DNA of 64,000 bases from Macrostomum hystrix (GCA_950097015.1 CATNEN010000038.1:27069001-27133000); one strand, 5' to 3'; shown: positions 11,701 through 24,700, counted from the first letter of the stretch. The notes: generated from the sequence alone by a model not told the origin. A program made the numbers and translations.

Positions 11701-13784
11701 CCTTTGTCGACTGGCGCCCACCTCACTCAATCAGCACCCACCCCACTCCACCTCACTCCATCAGCACCCACCTCACTCCATGAGCACCCACCTCACTCCA
11801 TGAGCACCCACCTCACTCCATGAGCACCCACCTCACTCCATGAGCACCCACCTCACTCCATGAGCACCCACCTCACTCAATGAGCACCCAACTCACTCAA
11901 TGAGCACCCAACTCACTATGACACTACCAACTTCACTCCATCAGCACCCACCTCACTCCACCTCACCCCATCAGCACCCACCTCACTCCACCTCACCCCA
12001 TCAGCACCCACCTCACTCCACCTCACCCCATCAGCACCCACCTCACTCCATGAGCACCCACCTCACTCCATGAGCACCCACCTCACTCAATGAGCACCCA
12101 ACTCACTATGACACTACCAACTTCACTCCATCAGCACCCACCTCACTCCATAAGCACCCATCTTATTCAATGAGCACCCACCTCACTCCATACGCACCTA
12201 CCTCACTCCATAAGCACCCATCTCACTCCATAAGCACCCATCTCACTCCATAAGCACCCATCTCACTTCATAAGCACCCACCTCCCCTACTGCAACCTTA
12301 CCTACCGCCAAGCCCGCTATTACTCACCTCCTGCTGCGAGCAGGCTGCCACAGGCGAGTCGACCTTGCGCAACACTCCGGCCACATCTACAATGGACTCT
12401 TTGCTAATCGAGGCGGCAAATTTCATCATCTGACGCGAAATCTTTTCGCCAACAGAGAGAACACACTGCACCGAGAACTGCTGATGCCGGATAACAAAGA
12501 ATCCGGTTTTGCCTTTGAACCTGGACGTGTGCATTCTGCCGCGAATCCACAGAGTTTGGCCCGCTAGACTGGCTAACAAATCTTTCACTGGCGAATAAAC
12601 TTTGCTCAGATAGGACTCGGAACGATTCAAAGCTAGCTGACCGTAGACACCAACTGAAACGTCTTCGCCATCGTCGGCCGAGGATTCCGGCTGTTGACTG
12701 GCGCCGCCGCCTGCCTGATCCTCCTTCTTCTGGTCGGCTTTGTGAGCGGCCTTCTTCTCTTTCTTTGCTGCCTTCTTGGCGGCCTTCTCCGCAGCCTTCT
12801 TTGCGGCTTTGTCGCTGGGGAAAATAGTGAAAACTATCTCACCTATCATAAGTATCTCACCTGATACTAGTCTCCTATCTCACCTGATACTAGTCTCCTA
12901 TCTCACCTGATACTAGTCTCCTATCTCACCTGATACTAGTCTCCTATCTCACCTGATACTAGTCTCCTATCTCACCTGATACTAGTCTCCTATCTCACCT
13001 GATACTAGTCTCCTATCTCACCTGATACTAGTCTCCTATCTCACCTGATACTAGTCTCCAATCTCACCTGATACTAGTCTCCTATCTCACCTGATACTAG
13101 TCTCCTATCTCACCTGATACTAGTCTCCTATCTCACCTGATACTAGTCTCCTATCTCACCTGATACTAGTCTCCTATCTCACCTGATACTAGTCTCCTAT
13201 CTCACCTGATACTAGTCTCCTATCTCACCTGATACTAGTCTCCTATCTCACCTGTCAATAGTCTCCTATCTCACCTGATACTAGTCTCCTATCTCACCTG
13301 TCAATAGTCTCCTATCTCACCTGTCAATAGTCTCCTATCTCACCTGATACTAGTCTCCTATCTCACCTGATACTAGTCTCCTATCTCACCTGTCAATAGT
13401 CTCCTATCTCACCTGTCAATAGTCTCCTATCTCACCTGTCAATAGTCTCCTATCTCACCTGTCAATAGTCTCCTATCTCACCTGTCAATAGTCTCCTATC
13501 TCACCTGTCAATAGTCTCCTATCTCACCTGTCAATAGTCTCCTATCTCACCTGTCAATAGACTCCTATCTCACCTGATACTAGTCTCCTTTCTCACCTGT
13601 AATAGGCCATAGATGTCACCTGTTTTCCGTCACCTTTCACACATCTTACTACAATTTCGCCTACTTTAAGTCATCTGTCTAGCCAGCAAAAAGTAATCAA
13701 TTTAATCTTACATGCACAGAAAGCTAAAAACATGTATTACCTGTCAGCGGTAACAGGAGCTCCAGACACAGCAGCCTCCGACAT
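8763..13784 (-). CDS. DARS1: Cytosolic aspartyl-tRNA synthetase, 5 exons
   Basis: This gene charges tRNA-Asp with aspartate in the cytosol. Exons on the minus strand are 13784-13741, 12814-12328, 11653-11410, 11247-10468 and 8854-8763; together they give 1647 nt (548 aa plus stop) with every junction in frame. Residues about 16-45 form a Lys/Ala-rich extension of the kind eukaryotic class IIb synthetases use for RNA binding, followed by the anticodon-binding OB fold ([19 protein letters not shown]). The class II core shows motif 1 ([19 protein letters not shown]), motif 2 ([15 protein letters not shown], about 319-333) and motif 3 (GGGIGLER, about 515-522). The protein ends [10 protein letters not shown] like animal homologues, and is about 45 residues longer than the human protein because of the N-terminal region. 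The start ATG at 13784 opens [15 protein letters not shown]. Motif 3 is split by a 1.6-kb intron, so the last exon codes only 30 residues. Introns 1, 2 and 4 are largely minisatellite. Identity is secure; exon ends rest on consensus GT-AG and frame. Confidence 0.95.
9550..10440 (-). repeat. DARS1: About 31-bp G/C-rich minisatellite in AspRS intron 4
   Basis: On the sense (minus) strand the units read GGGGCGGAGTTAGGGGCGGA type blocks with GACAGTTTGTGTGGGC between. It starts about 30 bp after the 5' splice site at 10467 and has many GGGCGG boxes and G runs. Confidence 0.93.
11300..11400 (-). repeat. DARS1: Imperfect tetranucleotide run in AspRS intron 3
   Basis: A CAGA/CAGG-type microsatellite fills most of this 162-bp intron (11248-11409). 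Confidence 0.85.
11715..12290 (-). repeat. DARS1: 20-bp minisatellite in AspRS intron 2
   Basis: Units of CACCCACCTCACTCCATGAG on the plus strand. The sense strand therefore repeats GAGTGAGGTGGGTG, which looks like a weak 5' splice site. Confidence 0.93.
12845..13605 (-). repeat. DARS1: 23-bp minisatellite in AspRS intron 1 with CAGGTGAGAT in every unit
   Basis: About 33 units; on the sense strand each contains CAGGTGAGATAGGAGACTAG. CAG/GTGAGAT is a near-consensus 5' splice site. A second unit type (CTCACCTGTCAATAGTCTCC on the plus strand) is mixed in at the 13250-13560 end. The array ends about 30 bp before the real acceptor of exon 2. Confidence 0.95.
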
Positions 13785-13964
13785 TGTGCTAATTATAATG
13801 TTAATTAAAATCTTTGACGTGCAATTTAGACAGGATACACCGGTATTTTAACTGCTGAAAGGTAAAACAAACAATAACTAATAAAAAAAAATTTAAGAAA
13901 AATAACAGACCAAGGAATTTGTAGCACACAATTTTCTGATCGAATTTTTACTAAATTCACAATC

Positions 13965-16765
13965 CTGACATCTGCGAATCCTGACATCTACCAATCCTGA
14001 CATCAACAAAAACCTGACATCAAACCAATCCTGATATCAAAACAATCCTGACATCAACCAATCCTGACATCAACCAATTCTGACATCTAACAATCCTGAC
14101 ATCAAACCAATCCTGACATCAACCAATCCTCACATCAACCAATCCTGACATCAAAACAATCCTGACATCAACCAATCCTGACATCAACCAATCCTGACAT
14201 CTAACCAATCCTGACATACACCAATCCTCACATCAAACCAATCCAACATCAACCAATCCTCACATCAACCAATCCTGACATCAAAACAATCCTGACATCA
14301 ACCAATCCTGACATCTAACAATCCTGACATCAACCAATCCTGACATCAACCAATCCTGACATCTAACAATCCTGACATCTAACAATCCTGACATCTAACA
14401 ATCCTGACATCTAACAATCCTGACATCTAACAATCCTGACATCAACCAATCCTGACATCTAACAATCCTGACATCTAACAATCCTGACATCAACCAATCC
14501 TGATATCTAACAATCCTGACATCTAACAATCCTGACATCTAACAATCCTGACATCTACTATTCCTGACATCTAACAATCCTGACATCTAACAATCCTGAC
14601 ATCTAACAATCCTGACATCTAACAATCCTGACATCTAACAATCCTGATATCTACTATTCCTGACATCTAACAATCCTGACATCTAACAATCCTGACATCT
14701 AACAATCCTGATATCTAACAATCCTGACATCTAACAATCCTGACATCTACTATTCCTGACATCTAACAATCCTGACATCTAACAATCCTGACATCTAACA
14801 ATCCTGACATCTAACAATCCTGACATCTAACAATCCTGATATCTACTATTCCTGACATCTAACAATCCTGACATCTAACAATCCTGACATCTAACAATCC
14901 TGACATCTAACAATCCTGACATCTAACAATCCTGACATCTAACAATCCTGACATCTAACAATCCTGACATCTAACAATCCTGACATCTACTATTCCTGAC
15001 ATCTAAAAATCCTGACATCAAACAATCCTCACATCAACCAATCCTGACATCAAACCAATCCAACATCAAACCAATCCTGACATCAATCAATCCTGACATC
15101 AACCTATCCTGACATCAAAACAATCCTGACATCAAACCAATCCTGACATCAATCAATCCTCACATCAACCTATCCTGACATCAAACCAATCCAACATCAA
15201 ACCAATCCTGACATCAATCAATCCTCACATCAACCAATCCTGACATCAAACCAATCCAACATCAACCAATCCTGACATCAAACCAATCCTGACATCAACC
15301 AATCCTGACATCAACCAATCCTGACATCTAACAATCCTGACATCAACCAATCCTGACATCAAACCAATCCTGACATCAACCAATCCTCACATCAACCAAT
15401 CCTGACATCAAACCAATCCTGACATCAACCAATCCTGACATCAAACCAATCCTGACATCAACCAATCCTGACATCAACCAATCCTGACATCAACCAATCC
15501 TGACATCAAACCAATCCTGACATCAACCAATCCTGACATCAACCAATCCTGACATCAAACCAATCCTGACATCTAACAATCCTGACATCTAACAATCCTG
15601 ACATCTAACAATCCTGACATCTAACAATCCTGACATCTAACAATGCTGACATCTAACAATCCTGACATCTAACAATCCTGATATCTAACAATCCTGACAT
15701 CTAACAATTCTGACATCTAACAATCCTGATATCTAACAATCCTGACATCTACTATTCCTGACATTAACCAATCCTGACATCAAACCAATCCTGACATCAA
15801 ACCAATCCTGACATCTAACAATCCTGACATCAAACCAATCCTGACATCAACCAATCCTGACATCAACCAATCCTGACATCAAACCAATCCTGACATCAAC
15901 CAATCCTGACATCAACCAATCCTGACATCAACCAATCCTGACATCAACCAATCCTGACATCAAACCAATCCTGACATCAACCAATCCTGACATCAAACCA
16001 ATCCTGACATCAACCAATCCTGACATCAAACCAATCCTGACATCTAACAATCCTGACATCTAACAATCCTGACATCTAACAATCCTGACATCTAACAATC
16101 CTGACATCTAACAATCCTGACATCTAACAATCCTGATATCTAACAATCCTGACATCTAACAATTCTGACATCTAACAATCCTGATATCTAACAATCCTGA
16201 CATCTACTATTCCTGACATCAACCAATCCTGACATCAAACCAATCCTGACATCAAACCAATCCTGACATCTAACAATCCTGACATCAACCAATCCTGACA
16301 TTAAACAATCCTGACATCAACCAATCCTGACATCAAATCAATCCTGACATCAACCAATTCTGACATCAACCAATCCTGACATCAACCAATCCTGACATTA
16401 AACAATCTTGACATCAACCAATCCTGACATCTAACAATCCTGACATCTAACAATGCTGACATCTAACAATCCTGACATCAAACCAATCCTGACATCTAAC
16501 AATCCTGACATCAACCAATCCTGATATCTAACAATCCTGACATCTAACAATCCTGACATCTAACAATCCTGACATCTAACAATCCTGACATCTAACAATC
16601 CTGACATCTAACAATCCTGATATCTAACAATCCTGACATCTAACAATCCTGACATCTAACAATCCTGATATCTAACAATCCTGACATCTAACAATCCTGA
16701 CATCTACTATTCCTGACATCTACTATTCCTGACATCTAACAATCCTGACATCTAACAATCCTGTC
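13965..16765. repeat. 2.8-kb array of 16-18-bp units upstream of AspRS
   Basis: Over 160 units of CAATCCTGACATCTAA / CAATCCTGACATCAAC. Variants form blocks (CTAA-rich, CAACC-rich, TACTATT) that recur in order, so larger segments were duplicated as well. It begins only about 180 bp upstream of the AspRS start codon. No gene lies within. Confidence 0.95.
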
Positions 16766-17649
16766 ACCTACCAATACCTAAGCACAGAGTTGTTAAAAGT
16801 CTATTGTTTTCAAACAAAAGGATCTATGAACAGCAAAAATTGACATATATGTATTTGAATTTTGTCAAAAACCAGCCACTTTACAAGAGTATATAAACTG
16901 ATTCAAATGAAAAAGTGGCATAGAATAAATGAACTTTAGAGAAAATATTATTAATATTAATTATATTGTTGTTGTTGTTATAATACAGTGTGCACATGAT
17001 AGTTAAACAAAACATACTATTGAAACGAAAAATGCCAAAACGTGCTTTTAAATCATGTGAAGTACTGACAGACAGACAGAATCACTGAAAGCTATGAAAA
17101 TTTCAGGACGCAGATGAGACAAGAACATGCAATTAATATAATTTTGAATTTAGAAAATGGTGAATTTTTAAACAACCATGTCCAATTTCACCACTTTACA
17201 GTAAAAATGATAGAAAGACAAGCAGAATTGATAGGTGAAGGATGGATTCCATTAATAAAAGAACGCATTTTTAGATGAAAATACATTACCGAGGCCTAGT
17301 GATACTACTGGCGCATAATTATAAGTTAAGTAGTATGTATAATCAGTAAAGAGAAATGACTTGTTAGTTTTTAACACGGAAAATATATGGGTGAAATGAA
17401 AAGAGTATACTACATCATTATAATATATATAGACCGATATATTAATTCTCAGAATGAGACGGATCCATCTGAAAAAAAGAAAATACCTTACAGTGTTTTC
17501 AAAAACGAATTAAAGAATTGGTAGTCACGACTGAATTAATGAATAGCGAGATAGCATACATACAAATAATTAATGCAAACTGTAGCTTCACTGTTGCACA
17601 TTCAAACAAGTGGTGCATGCTTGTTAAAAGCATTTACTTATAAAGGGTG
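16766..17649. other. Unassigned AT-rich spacer
   Basis: Between the 2.8-kb array and the G-rich repeat; no gene seen. Confidence 0.55.
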
Positions 17650-17905
17650 CTTATGACTTATGAGGTGAGTAACAGGGTAAGAGAGGTGGCAGAGTGAGGT
17701 GGGTAATGGGTTGACGTGGGCGACGGAGTAAGGTGGGTGATGCGGTAAAGTGGGCGGCGGAATGTGGCGGGTGATGGGGTGAGGTGGGTGGCGGAGTGAG
17801 GTGGGTGATAGGTTAGGCGGGCGGGAGAGTAAGGCGGTTTGATGGGTTGAAGTAGGCGGCGGAGTGAGGTGGGTGATGGGGTGGGGTGGGCGGCGGAGTG
17901 AGGTT
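17650..17905. repeat. G-rich degenerate repeat downstream of the USF gene
   Basis: Imperfect units of GAGGTGGGTGATGGGGT / GGGCGGCGGAGT. A tract at 17871-17897 has four G runs of three or more with short loops, a potential G-quadruplex on the plus strand. Confidence 0.85.
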
Positions 17906-18067
17906 ATTGCAAAAACAGAAAGATGCAGGATTTTGGAGAACCAAAAGATCAGACAGTATAGTTAAAAACGACTTTTTGACAAAATATAAAAAAATCCATG
18001 CTACAAACAATAGGACAAGCAAGAAGCCTTGTCGGTGCTGTGCGTATGATACCAAGTAGACAAACAT

Positions 18068-19880
18068 CTAATTTTGGTCTTGCTGTCCAAGCAGTTTTTT
18101 AAGTTTAGCATTTTCAGACTCTAATTGCGTCATTCTAGCTTCCAATTTACTCGCCCTCTCCATCAGCTGTTTCGACTCGCGCACCAAAGCAGAATTTCTG
18201 ACCTGCAATTGACCGAAATAATCTACGGCCTTCTTCAATACGACACTTTTAGGCATCAATAGCCAGGGCTGCTCCTGCTGTCGCTCGCGTTGATGCCTCT
18301 GTTGCAACAGCTGCTCCTGATCCTGCTCCGTTTCCAGCGACTGAAAGCCTTCAGTGGTTGGCGAAGCCGGCGCCTCCGCGTCGTCGGGTCGAGTAGCCGA
18401 TACGGAGTGGCGTCGCCATTCAGCTGCTGGCATCATCTCAGCTAGCTGGTGAATGAGCGTATTGATCTTGTCTCTACGGCGCCTCTCCACCTGAGTGATA
18501 GGTTGGACATTGGTGGGGGCGATGAGATGTTCAGTTCGTTGCTGAGCTAGGAATGCTATTAAGTTTGCACAAGGGCTGTGAGCAATGACATAACTGGTAA
18601 CAATGGACCCGCAGCCAGCGAGGAGGCTATTCTGCACATCCGCTGACTCCTGAGCACACACTCACATGACATGAATACTGTAAGCAGGCACACAGGTTGG
18701 CCCTTAGGGGCGTAAATTGCACGGGAAGCTTCCTGAAATATCTTAGATATTTTAGGTTTGAGAAGTCAAGCCTATGGGATTTGAGTAACGAGGTCTATGG
18801 GATTTGAAAAACTAGGCATTTTTGGATCTAAAAATTATTGGATTTAAGATTGGAGAAATGAGGAATTTGGGATTTGAGAAATGAGTCATTTGGGATTTGA
18901 GAAATGAGCCATTTGGGATTTGAGAAATGAGGGATTTGAGATTTGAGAAATGAGACATTTGGGATTTGAGAAATGAGACATTTGGGATTTGAGAAATGAG
19001 AAATACGAGTATAAAATTTGAGAAATGATGAGTTTGAGATTTGGGAAATGAGGCATTTTGGATTAAAAAACTAGCCATTTAGGGTTTGAGAAATGAGGCC
19101 AGTTGGATTTGAGAAATGAGGCCAGTAGGATTTGAGAATTCAAGAATCTGCTAATAGAAAATGTAACATATGGGATTAGACAATGTGAAGAAGCAATGAT
19201 AGCCTAACCTCATTATGACAAGATTTTCTTCGCTTTTCTCGATCGCAACAAGCAGACAAGCCGCTGCCGCCAGTTTGGCCATTGCTACCAACAACCGACG
19301 CGATGACCGGACCGCCGCCACCGCCAGCACCGCTGCTGCTGCTGTTGCTGTTGCTACCACTGCTAAGTGTTCCATTGAGTAAACCATCGGTGTCTGGACC
19401 AAAGCCAAGCTGCTGCTGTTGCTGTTGTTGCTTAGTAAAAGAACGCTTAAGACCTCGATTAGACTGAAAATAAGTCTGTTGATGCTGATCAGCAATAGAA
19501 CTACTGACACTAACAGTAGACACATTTGGCTGCAGCTGATAAATACTATCACTCATGCTTGAACTAGCCAAGTTAGATAGTGCCGCGCCAGACACTGTGA
19601 CAGTGGTGGCGGCTAAGCTACCGTTCGGCGAAGCGGTTGTTGAAATACCATTGGGCGTAACCATGATGTATATGTCACCATTTGTGCCCTGAACTAATTG
19701 ACCAGTTGTAATACTGGCTAGGCTAGTAGATGCTGGCTGCTGCTGCTGTTGCTGATGATGCTGGTGATGTTGCTGGTGATGCTGGTGATGCTGGTGACTG
19801 GCAGTTGGTGAGTCAAGTGAAGCTCTCCAACTGTTGCTGCCGAGACTGTTGGCATGGCTGGCACCAATATTAGATCGCAT
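18068..19880 (-). CDS. USF: USF-type bHLH leucine-zipper transcription factor, 2 exons
   Basis: Exons 19880-19209 and 18490-18068 join in frame (1095 nt, 364 aa). The junction falls inside the basic region and restores REKRRKSCHNEVERRRRDK, which carries the His, Glu and Arg residues that read the CACGTG E-box in the USF class. Residues 65-78 (GTNGDIYIMVTPNG) resemble the USF-specific region, but here lie about 130 residues before the basic region rather than next to it. His/Gln runs (about 29-48) and a poly-Gln and a Ser/Gly tract fill the activation half. Helix 1 is about 233-245, helix 2 about 304-320, and a zipper runs about 321-360. The loop between helices is about 58 residues, Pro/Gln/Glu-rich, versus roughly 15 in vertebrate USF. 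The ATG at 19880 is preceded by an in-frame TAG upstream, so it is the likely start; a 5' UTR exon may lie further upstream. The protein is expected to be nuclear and DNA-binding as a dimer. Confidence 0.88.
18565..18735 (-). mobile_element. SINE family 1, partial copy in the USF intron
   Basis: Shares GACCCGCAGCCAGCG, the CTGACTC and CACAC segments, and GGTTGGCCC with the fuller copy at 31235-31517, and GGCGTAAATTGC-like sequence with 36360-36510. Confidence 0.65.
18835..19135 (-). repeat. 19-bp minisatellite in the USF intron
   Basis: Units of GGGATTTGAGAAATGAGAC with variants, inside the single coding intron (18491-19208). Confidence 0.88.
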
Positions 19881-20094
19881 TGTGTCGTGTGGCTGTCTAT
19901 TATTTTTAGCGGAAGACTAAATCAATAAGAATTTTAGTCTTTCAAAAAACAATTGAAACAAATTTTAAATCCAGTTTTTGTGCTGATCAGGTGGCTGCAA
20001 AGAAATGACAGAGTGATAGAAGTCAACGACGGAACACCTTGTCAAATAGAGTAACGAGTGCTGACAGAAATTTTACTAACTTTAAGGACTATTG

Positions 20095-20960
20095 TGGAAA
20101 TGTCAACAGTGGAATTGTCAGCAGTGGAAATGTCAGCAGTGGAATTGTCAGCAGTGGAAATGTCAGCAGTGGAAATGTCAACAGTGGAAATGTCAGCAGT
20201 GGAATTGTCAGCAGTGGAAATGTCAGCAGTGGAAATGTCAGCAGTGGAAATGTCAGCAGTGGAAATGTCAGCAGTGGAATTGTCAGCAGTGGAAATGTCA
20301 GCAGTGGAAATGTCAACAGTGGAAATGTCAGGAGTGAATTTGTAAGCAGTGGAATTGTCAGAAGTGGAAATGTCAGGAGTGAATTTGTAAGCAGTGAAAT
20401 TGTCAGCAGTGGAAATGTCAGCAGTGGAAATGTCAGAAGTGGAAATGTCAGCAGTGGAAATGTCAACAGTGAAAATGTCAGGAGTGAATTTGTAAGCAGT
20501 GGAATTGTCAGCAGTGGAAATGTCAGCAGTGGAATTGTCAGCAGTGGAAATGTCAGAAGTGGAAATGTCAGCAGTGGAAATGTCAACAGTGGAAATGTCA
20601 GGAGTGAATTTGTAAGCAGTGGAATTGTCAGCAGTGGAAATGTCAGCAGTGGAATTGTCAGCAGTGGAAATGTCAGGAGTGAATTTGTAAGCAGTGGAAT
20701 TGTCAGCAGTGGAAATGTCAGCAGTGGAATTGTCAGCAGTGGAAATGTCAACAGTGGAAATGTCAGCAGTGGAAATGTCAGCAGTGGAAATGTCAACAGT
20801 GGAAATGTCAGCAGTGGAAATGTCAGCAGTGGAAATGTCAGCAGTGGAAATGTCAACAGTGGAAATGTCAACAGTGGAAATGTCAGGAGTGAATTTGTAA
20901 GCAGTGGAATTGTCAGCAGTGGAAATGTCAGCAGTGGAAATGTCAGCAGTACATGTGTCA
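20095..20960. repeat. 15-bp minisatellite upstream of the USF gene
   Basis: About 57 units of GTCAGCAGTGGAAAT with variants (GGAATT, AACAGT, GGAGTGAATTTGTAA). Long frames on both strands (309 and 260 codons) arise only because 15 is a multiple of 3. Confidence 0.95.
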
Positions 20961-21758
20961 GCCGTTGATTTGTCAGATATTTTGGCGATCCAAAAATTTC
21001 ATTTTTTATCTAGATACTAACAGACTAAAAACCAACTATCTAATCCTATCGAATCCTAAACGCAGTAAAAAGTATCTTGAATAACTTTTAAATAAATAAA
21101 GTTGAGAACTTCAAGAAAAAAGAAGACATTATTAACAAACAGTGTTTTTTTACTAATTTGCTTTATTAAAAGTTGATGGTATGTATTGTAGAACCATTTC
21201 TCATTACATATTATTATATATTTTAGTTTGCACAGCTTCTTCTCTATTAAAACTGTTTAAATTAAAGTTTTCTTTTACTCCTGCACTTTAATAGGGTTTA
21301 ACTGAAATTAGGGCATAAAAATTGATTTTTAATGAAAACTAAGCAACGATAAGTTAAATGGTCACTTAGCCGACTTACCAGGAACAAAAAAAATATATAT
21401 TAAAAAATTATTTGCTACATCCTTTTATTTTTTGAGTTGTTCGGGATAACAAAGGTGCACATTTAAATTCTATATTTCTCGGATTATTAAGAGTGTAAGC
21501 TACTAGTTACTTATATAAAAAGGCCAAGTATATATTTTAAGACAAAGACTAAAAATCCAAACGACATTAATGCTAAATTAAAAAATCCCACATTAATTTA
21601 GTCGACAAAGAATGTTAAGATTTGATAACAACGTACATAAAGAGTTCCAACAGTCAAAGTCTTTGTTATAACACACTTTCCACTTGGCTGTACTATCAGA
21701 AACCAGCAGACACCGAAAAAACAGATCATAGATTTCTCCTCTCCGTCGATTTGTTTGT
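20961..21758. other. 3' flank of the DNAJA gene
   Basis: AT-rich DNA downstream of the DNAJA stop. It holds a candidate minus-strand AATAAA (21429-21424). No other gene seen. Confidence 0.5.
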
Positions 21759-24700
21759 TCAAGACGAGGCGCATTGTACGCGTTGGCCGCCACCGCCAGC
21801 GCCGTCTTCGTCGTCCGAGTCGGCGCCTCCGCCGCCAGCTGCGGCGCGCATGAAACCGCCGCCGCGACCGCCTGCGGGAATTTTATAGTTAGCAAGTTTA
21901 TTTCTAACAGTTTTATTATTTCTTATTTCAGACTTCTAGGTCTTTTTTAGATTAGATCACAATGCATGTTATTATTATTTACCTCACTTTCAAACGTACT
22001 TATATTCAGAATATTGTGAAAAGCCTTCTCCTCGAAAATTAAATATTTAGCGTGCAAGACAATATAGAATACTAGGTTTAAAAAGCTATCCAAGAATATA
22101 AATTAATGGTCGGACCGTCTGAGTTTAGATTCCGAATAGTTGGTTAGAGATTGGGGTGGATGTATGAACATTCTGAATTTATTGGTTGGTTGAGGTGACT
22201 GTATGCACATTCAGAAGGGACGGGAATGGTTGGGGTGGCTGTATGTACATTCAGAAGGGACGGGAATAGACTCTGGTGGCTGTATGCACATTCAAAAGGG
22301 ACGTGAATGGTTGGGGTGGCTGTATGTACATTCAGAAGGGACGGGAATAGACTCTGGTGGCTGTATGCACATTCAAAAGGGACGTGAATGGTTGGGGTGG
22401 CTGTATGTACATTCAGAAGGGACGGGAATAGACTCTGGTGGCTGTATGCACATTCAGAAGGGACGGGAATAGACTCTGGTGGCTGTATGCCCATTCAGAA
22501 GGGACGGGAATGGTTGGGGTGGCTGCATGTACATTCAGAAGGGACGGGAATGGTTGGGGTGGCTGTATGTACATTCAGAAGGGACGGGAATAGACTCTGG
22601 TGGCTGTATGCCCATTCAGAAGGGACGGGAATGGTTGGGGTGGCTGCATGTACATTCAAAAGGGACGGGAATGAACTGGGTGGCTGCATGTTCAGAATGG
22701 ATGGGATGATTTTGGGTTGATACAGTTTCCACATAAAAGGTTTTTGGTCATAAAAGGTCATCATACATACATTTAAAATATTAATAATTTTATTAATAGA
22801 ATTAGAAATGGTTAATTAACCGGAAATGAAACAACTGCTTCAAGCAAATATTTTATCGAATTCCGAATATAAATCGACAACAGTGAAATTCATGCCAATG
22901 CGAAAGCTAAGAACGCGTGCAGCGGTTTAAGATTTAGCCAAATAGTAAGGACAAAAATTAGCTACTTATTTAAGTAGTAAGACGAGTGTTCGATTAAATC
23001 ATCATAGGTAGGAATATAAAATAACTAGCATTGTACATTTTTGTCCAAATAAAAACAATACCTATCTTTCAAATAACATCATACAGTATCTGTGCGCATG
23101 TGTCCTCAGGAGTCAGAGGAATGGGCAGAATTGCCTCCTGACTGGCTGTGGGTCTACTGTCACCAAATGATGTGCCATTTTTCACAGCCCTCCTGTGCTG
23201 TGAGTTTTTATAAAATAAATATTACAACATGCTCTGCTAATATTTGCAGTCCATTGGCACAACTGTTAGTACAGTGTGAAAAAGGCGGGAAAATATGAGA
23301 TTAAGGCAATTATTAGAAAACAAGTTCCTATGTACAAAAAACACAATTAATGTTTTACCAAACTGGCTCCTCATTCTCTCTAAAATGTTGGGTGAAATTG
23401 TGGGATTTCGATTTGTTAAATCAATCAGGTGGTGCATTTGGGAATTCAGGCAAAGTGTTTTATTGATTGGCGAGTAACAAGCTAGTAATAAATATACAAG
23501 CTTGAAAATATACAAGTTAGTAAACATACATTTAGCACAGCATTGGTGCTTACGTTATTAATTTAAATTACAAAAATGTGACCTACTTGTGTTAGTAGTA
23601 AACCGAGCATTTGCAAGAAATAATTCTTGACAAAATTTTAATTTTGTTGTAAACGACTTTACATGTGAATTATTTAATTAAATGCAACGAGATTTCAACT
23701 GAAGCTAAATAACTGAAGGATCATAACTAACTAAACTGAATGAGCATCCATAAAACTAGAGCAGGTGAAAATTTCCTCAAAGCAATTCCCACCTTCTCTC
23801 TGCTGCCTGGCATCCATTTCCGGGTCGAATTCGCCCAAGACGGTCTCCTCGGCGTCGTCGGGAACGATGACTTCCTGCCCGGCTGGCAGCAGTTTGCGCA
23901 GCTGCTTCAGCTCTTTCTCGTTCAAGAAGCCGGCTGGCGGAAATTCCACCGTGAAATGAATGATTAGGCGACCCTTTTCAAATGGATTCTTATAAGTCGG
24001 CATGCCTTCGTGATCGACGGACTTATAGGAGCCGTGCTTCACCACTTCGCCAGGCTTGGATTCGACAAGCAGATTGCGCTGATCGAGGGTGGTAATGACG
24101 CGCTTGAATCCTGTCAGCGATTCGTTCAGATTGATGGTCATCTTTAGGATGAGATCGCGGCCGCGACGAATAAAGGTGTCGTGTTCGCGCTCTTCGAGGA
24201 CGATGACAATGTCTCCGGGCTCCAATTCCGGATCCTGGTCGCCTTCGCCGGTGAAACGTATCTGCTGGCCGTCTTTCATGCCCTTGTCGATGTTCACTTC
24301 TAGAATCTTCTTTTCGCGATTTACCTGCAGATTAAAAAAAATTAATTTGTAGTATCTTATCTACCCGAAATTTGACCTAACCGATATTAAATTTACCTGA
24401 AGTTTGACCTAACCGATATTAAATTTACCTGAAGTTTAACCTAACCGAAATTAAATTTACCTGAAGTTTGACCTAACCGAAATTAAATTTACCTGAAGTT
24501 TGACCTAACCGATATTAAATTTACCTGAAGTTTGACCTAACCGAAATAAAATTTACCTGAAGTTTGACCTAACCGAAATTAAATTTACCTGAAGTTTGAC
24601 CTAACCGATATTAAATTTACCTGAAGTTTGACCTAACCGAAATTAAATTTACCTGAAGTTTGACCTAACCGAAATTAAATTTACCTGAAGTTTGACCTAA

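Noticed and set aside
20039..20968. 309-codon frame as a Ser/Asn/Val-rich protein
   Set aside because: It is the 15-bp array read through. The opposite strand is equally open, and there is no start context or non-repeat domain.
23092..23527. Frames within DNAJA intron 3
   Set aside because: They overlap a SINE fragment and show no family features; the gene splices across this region.
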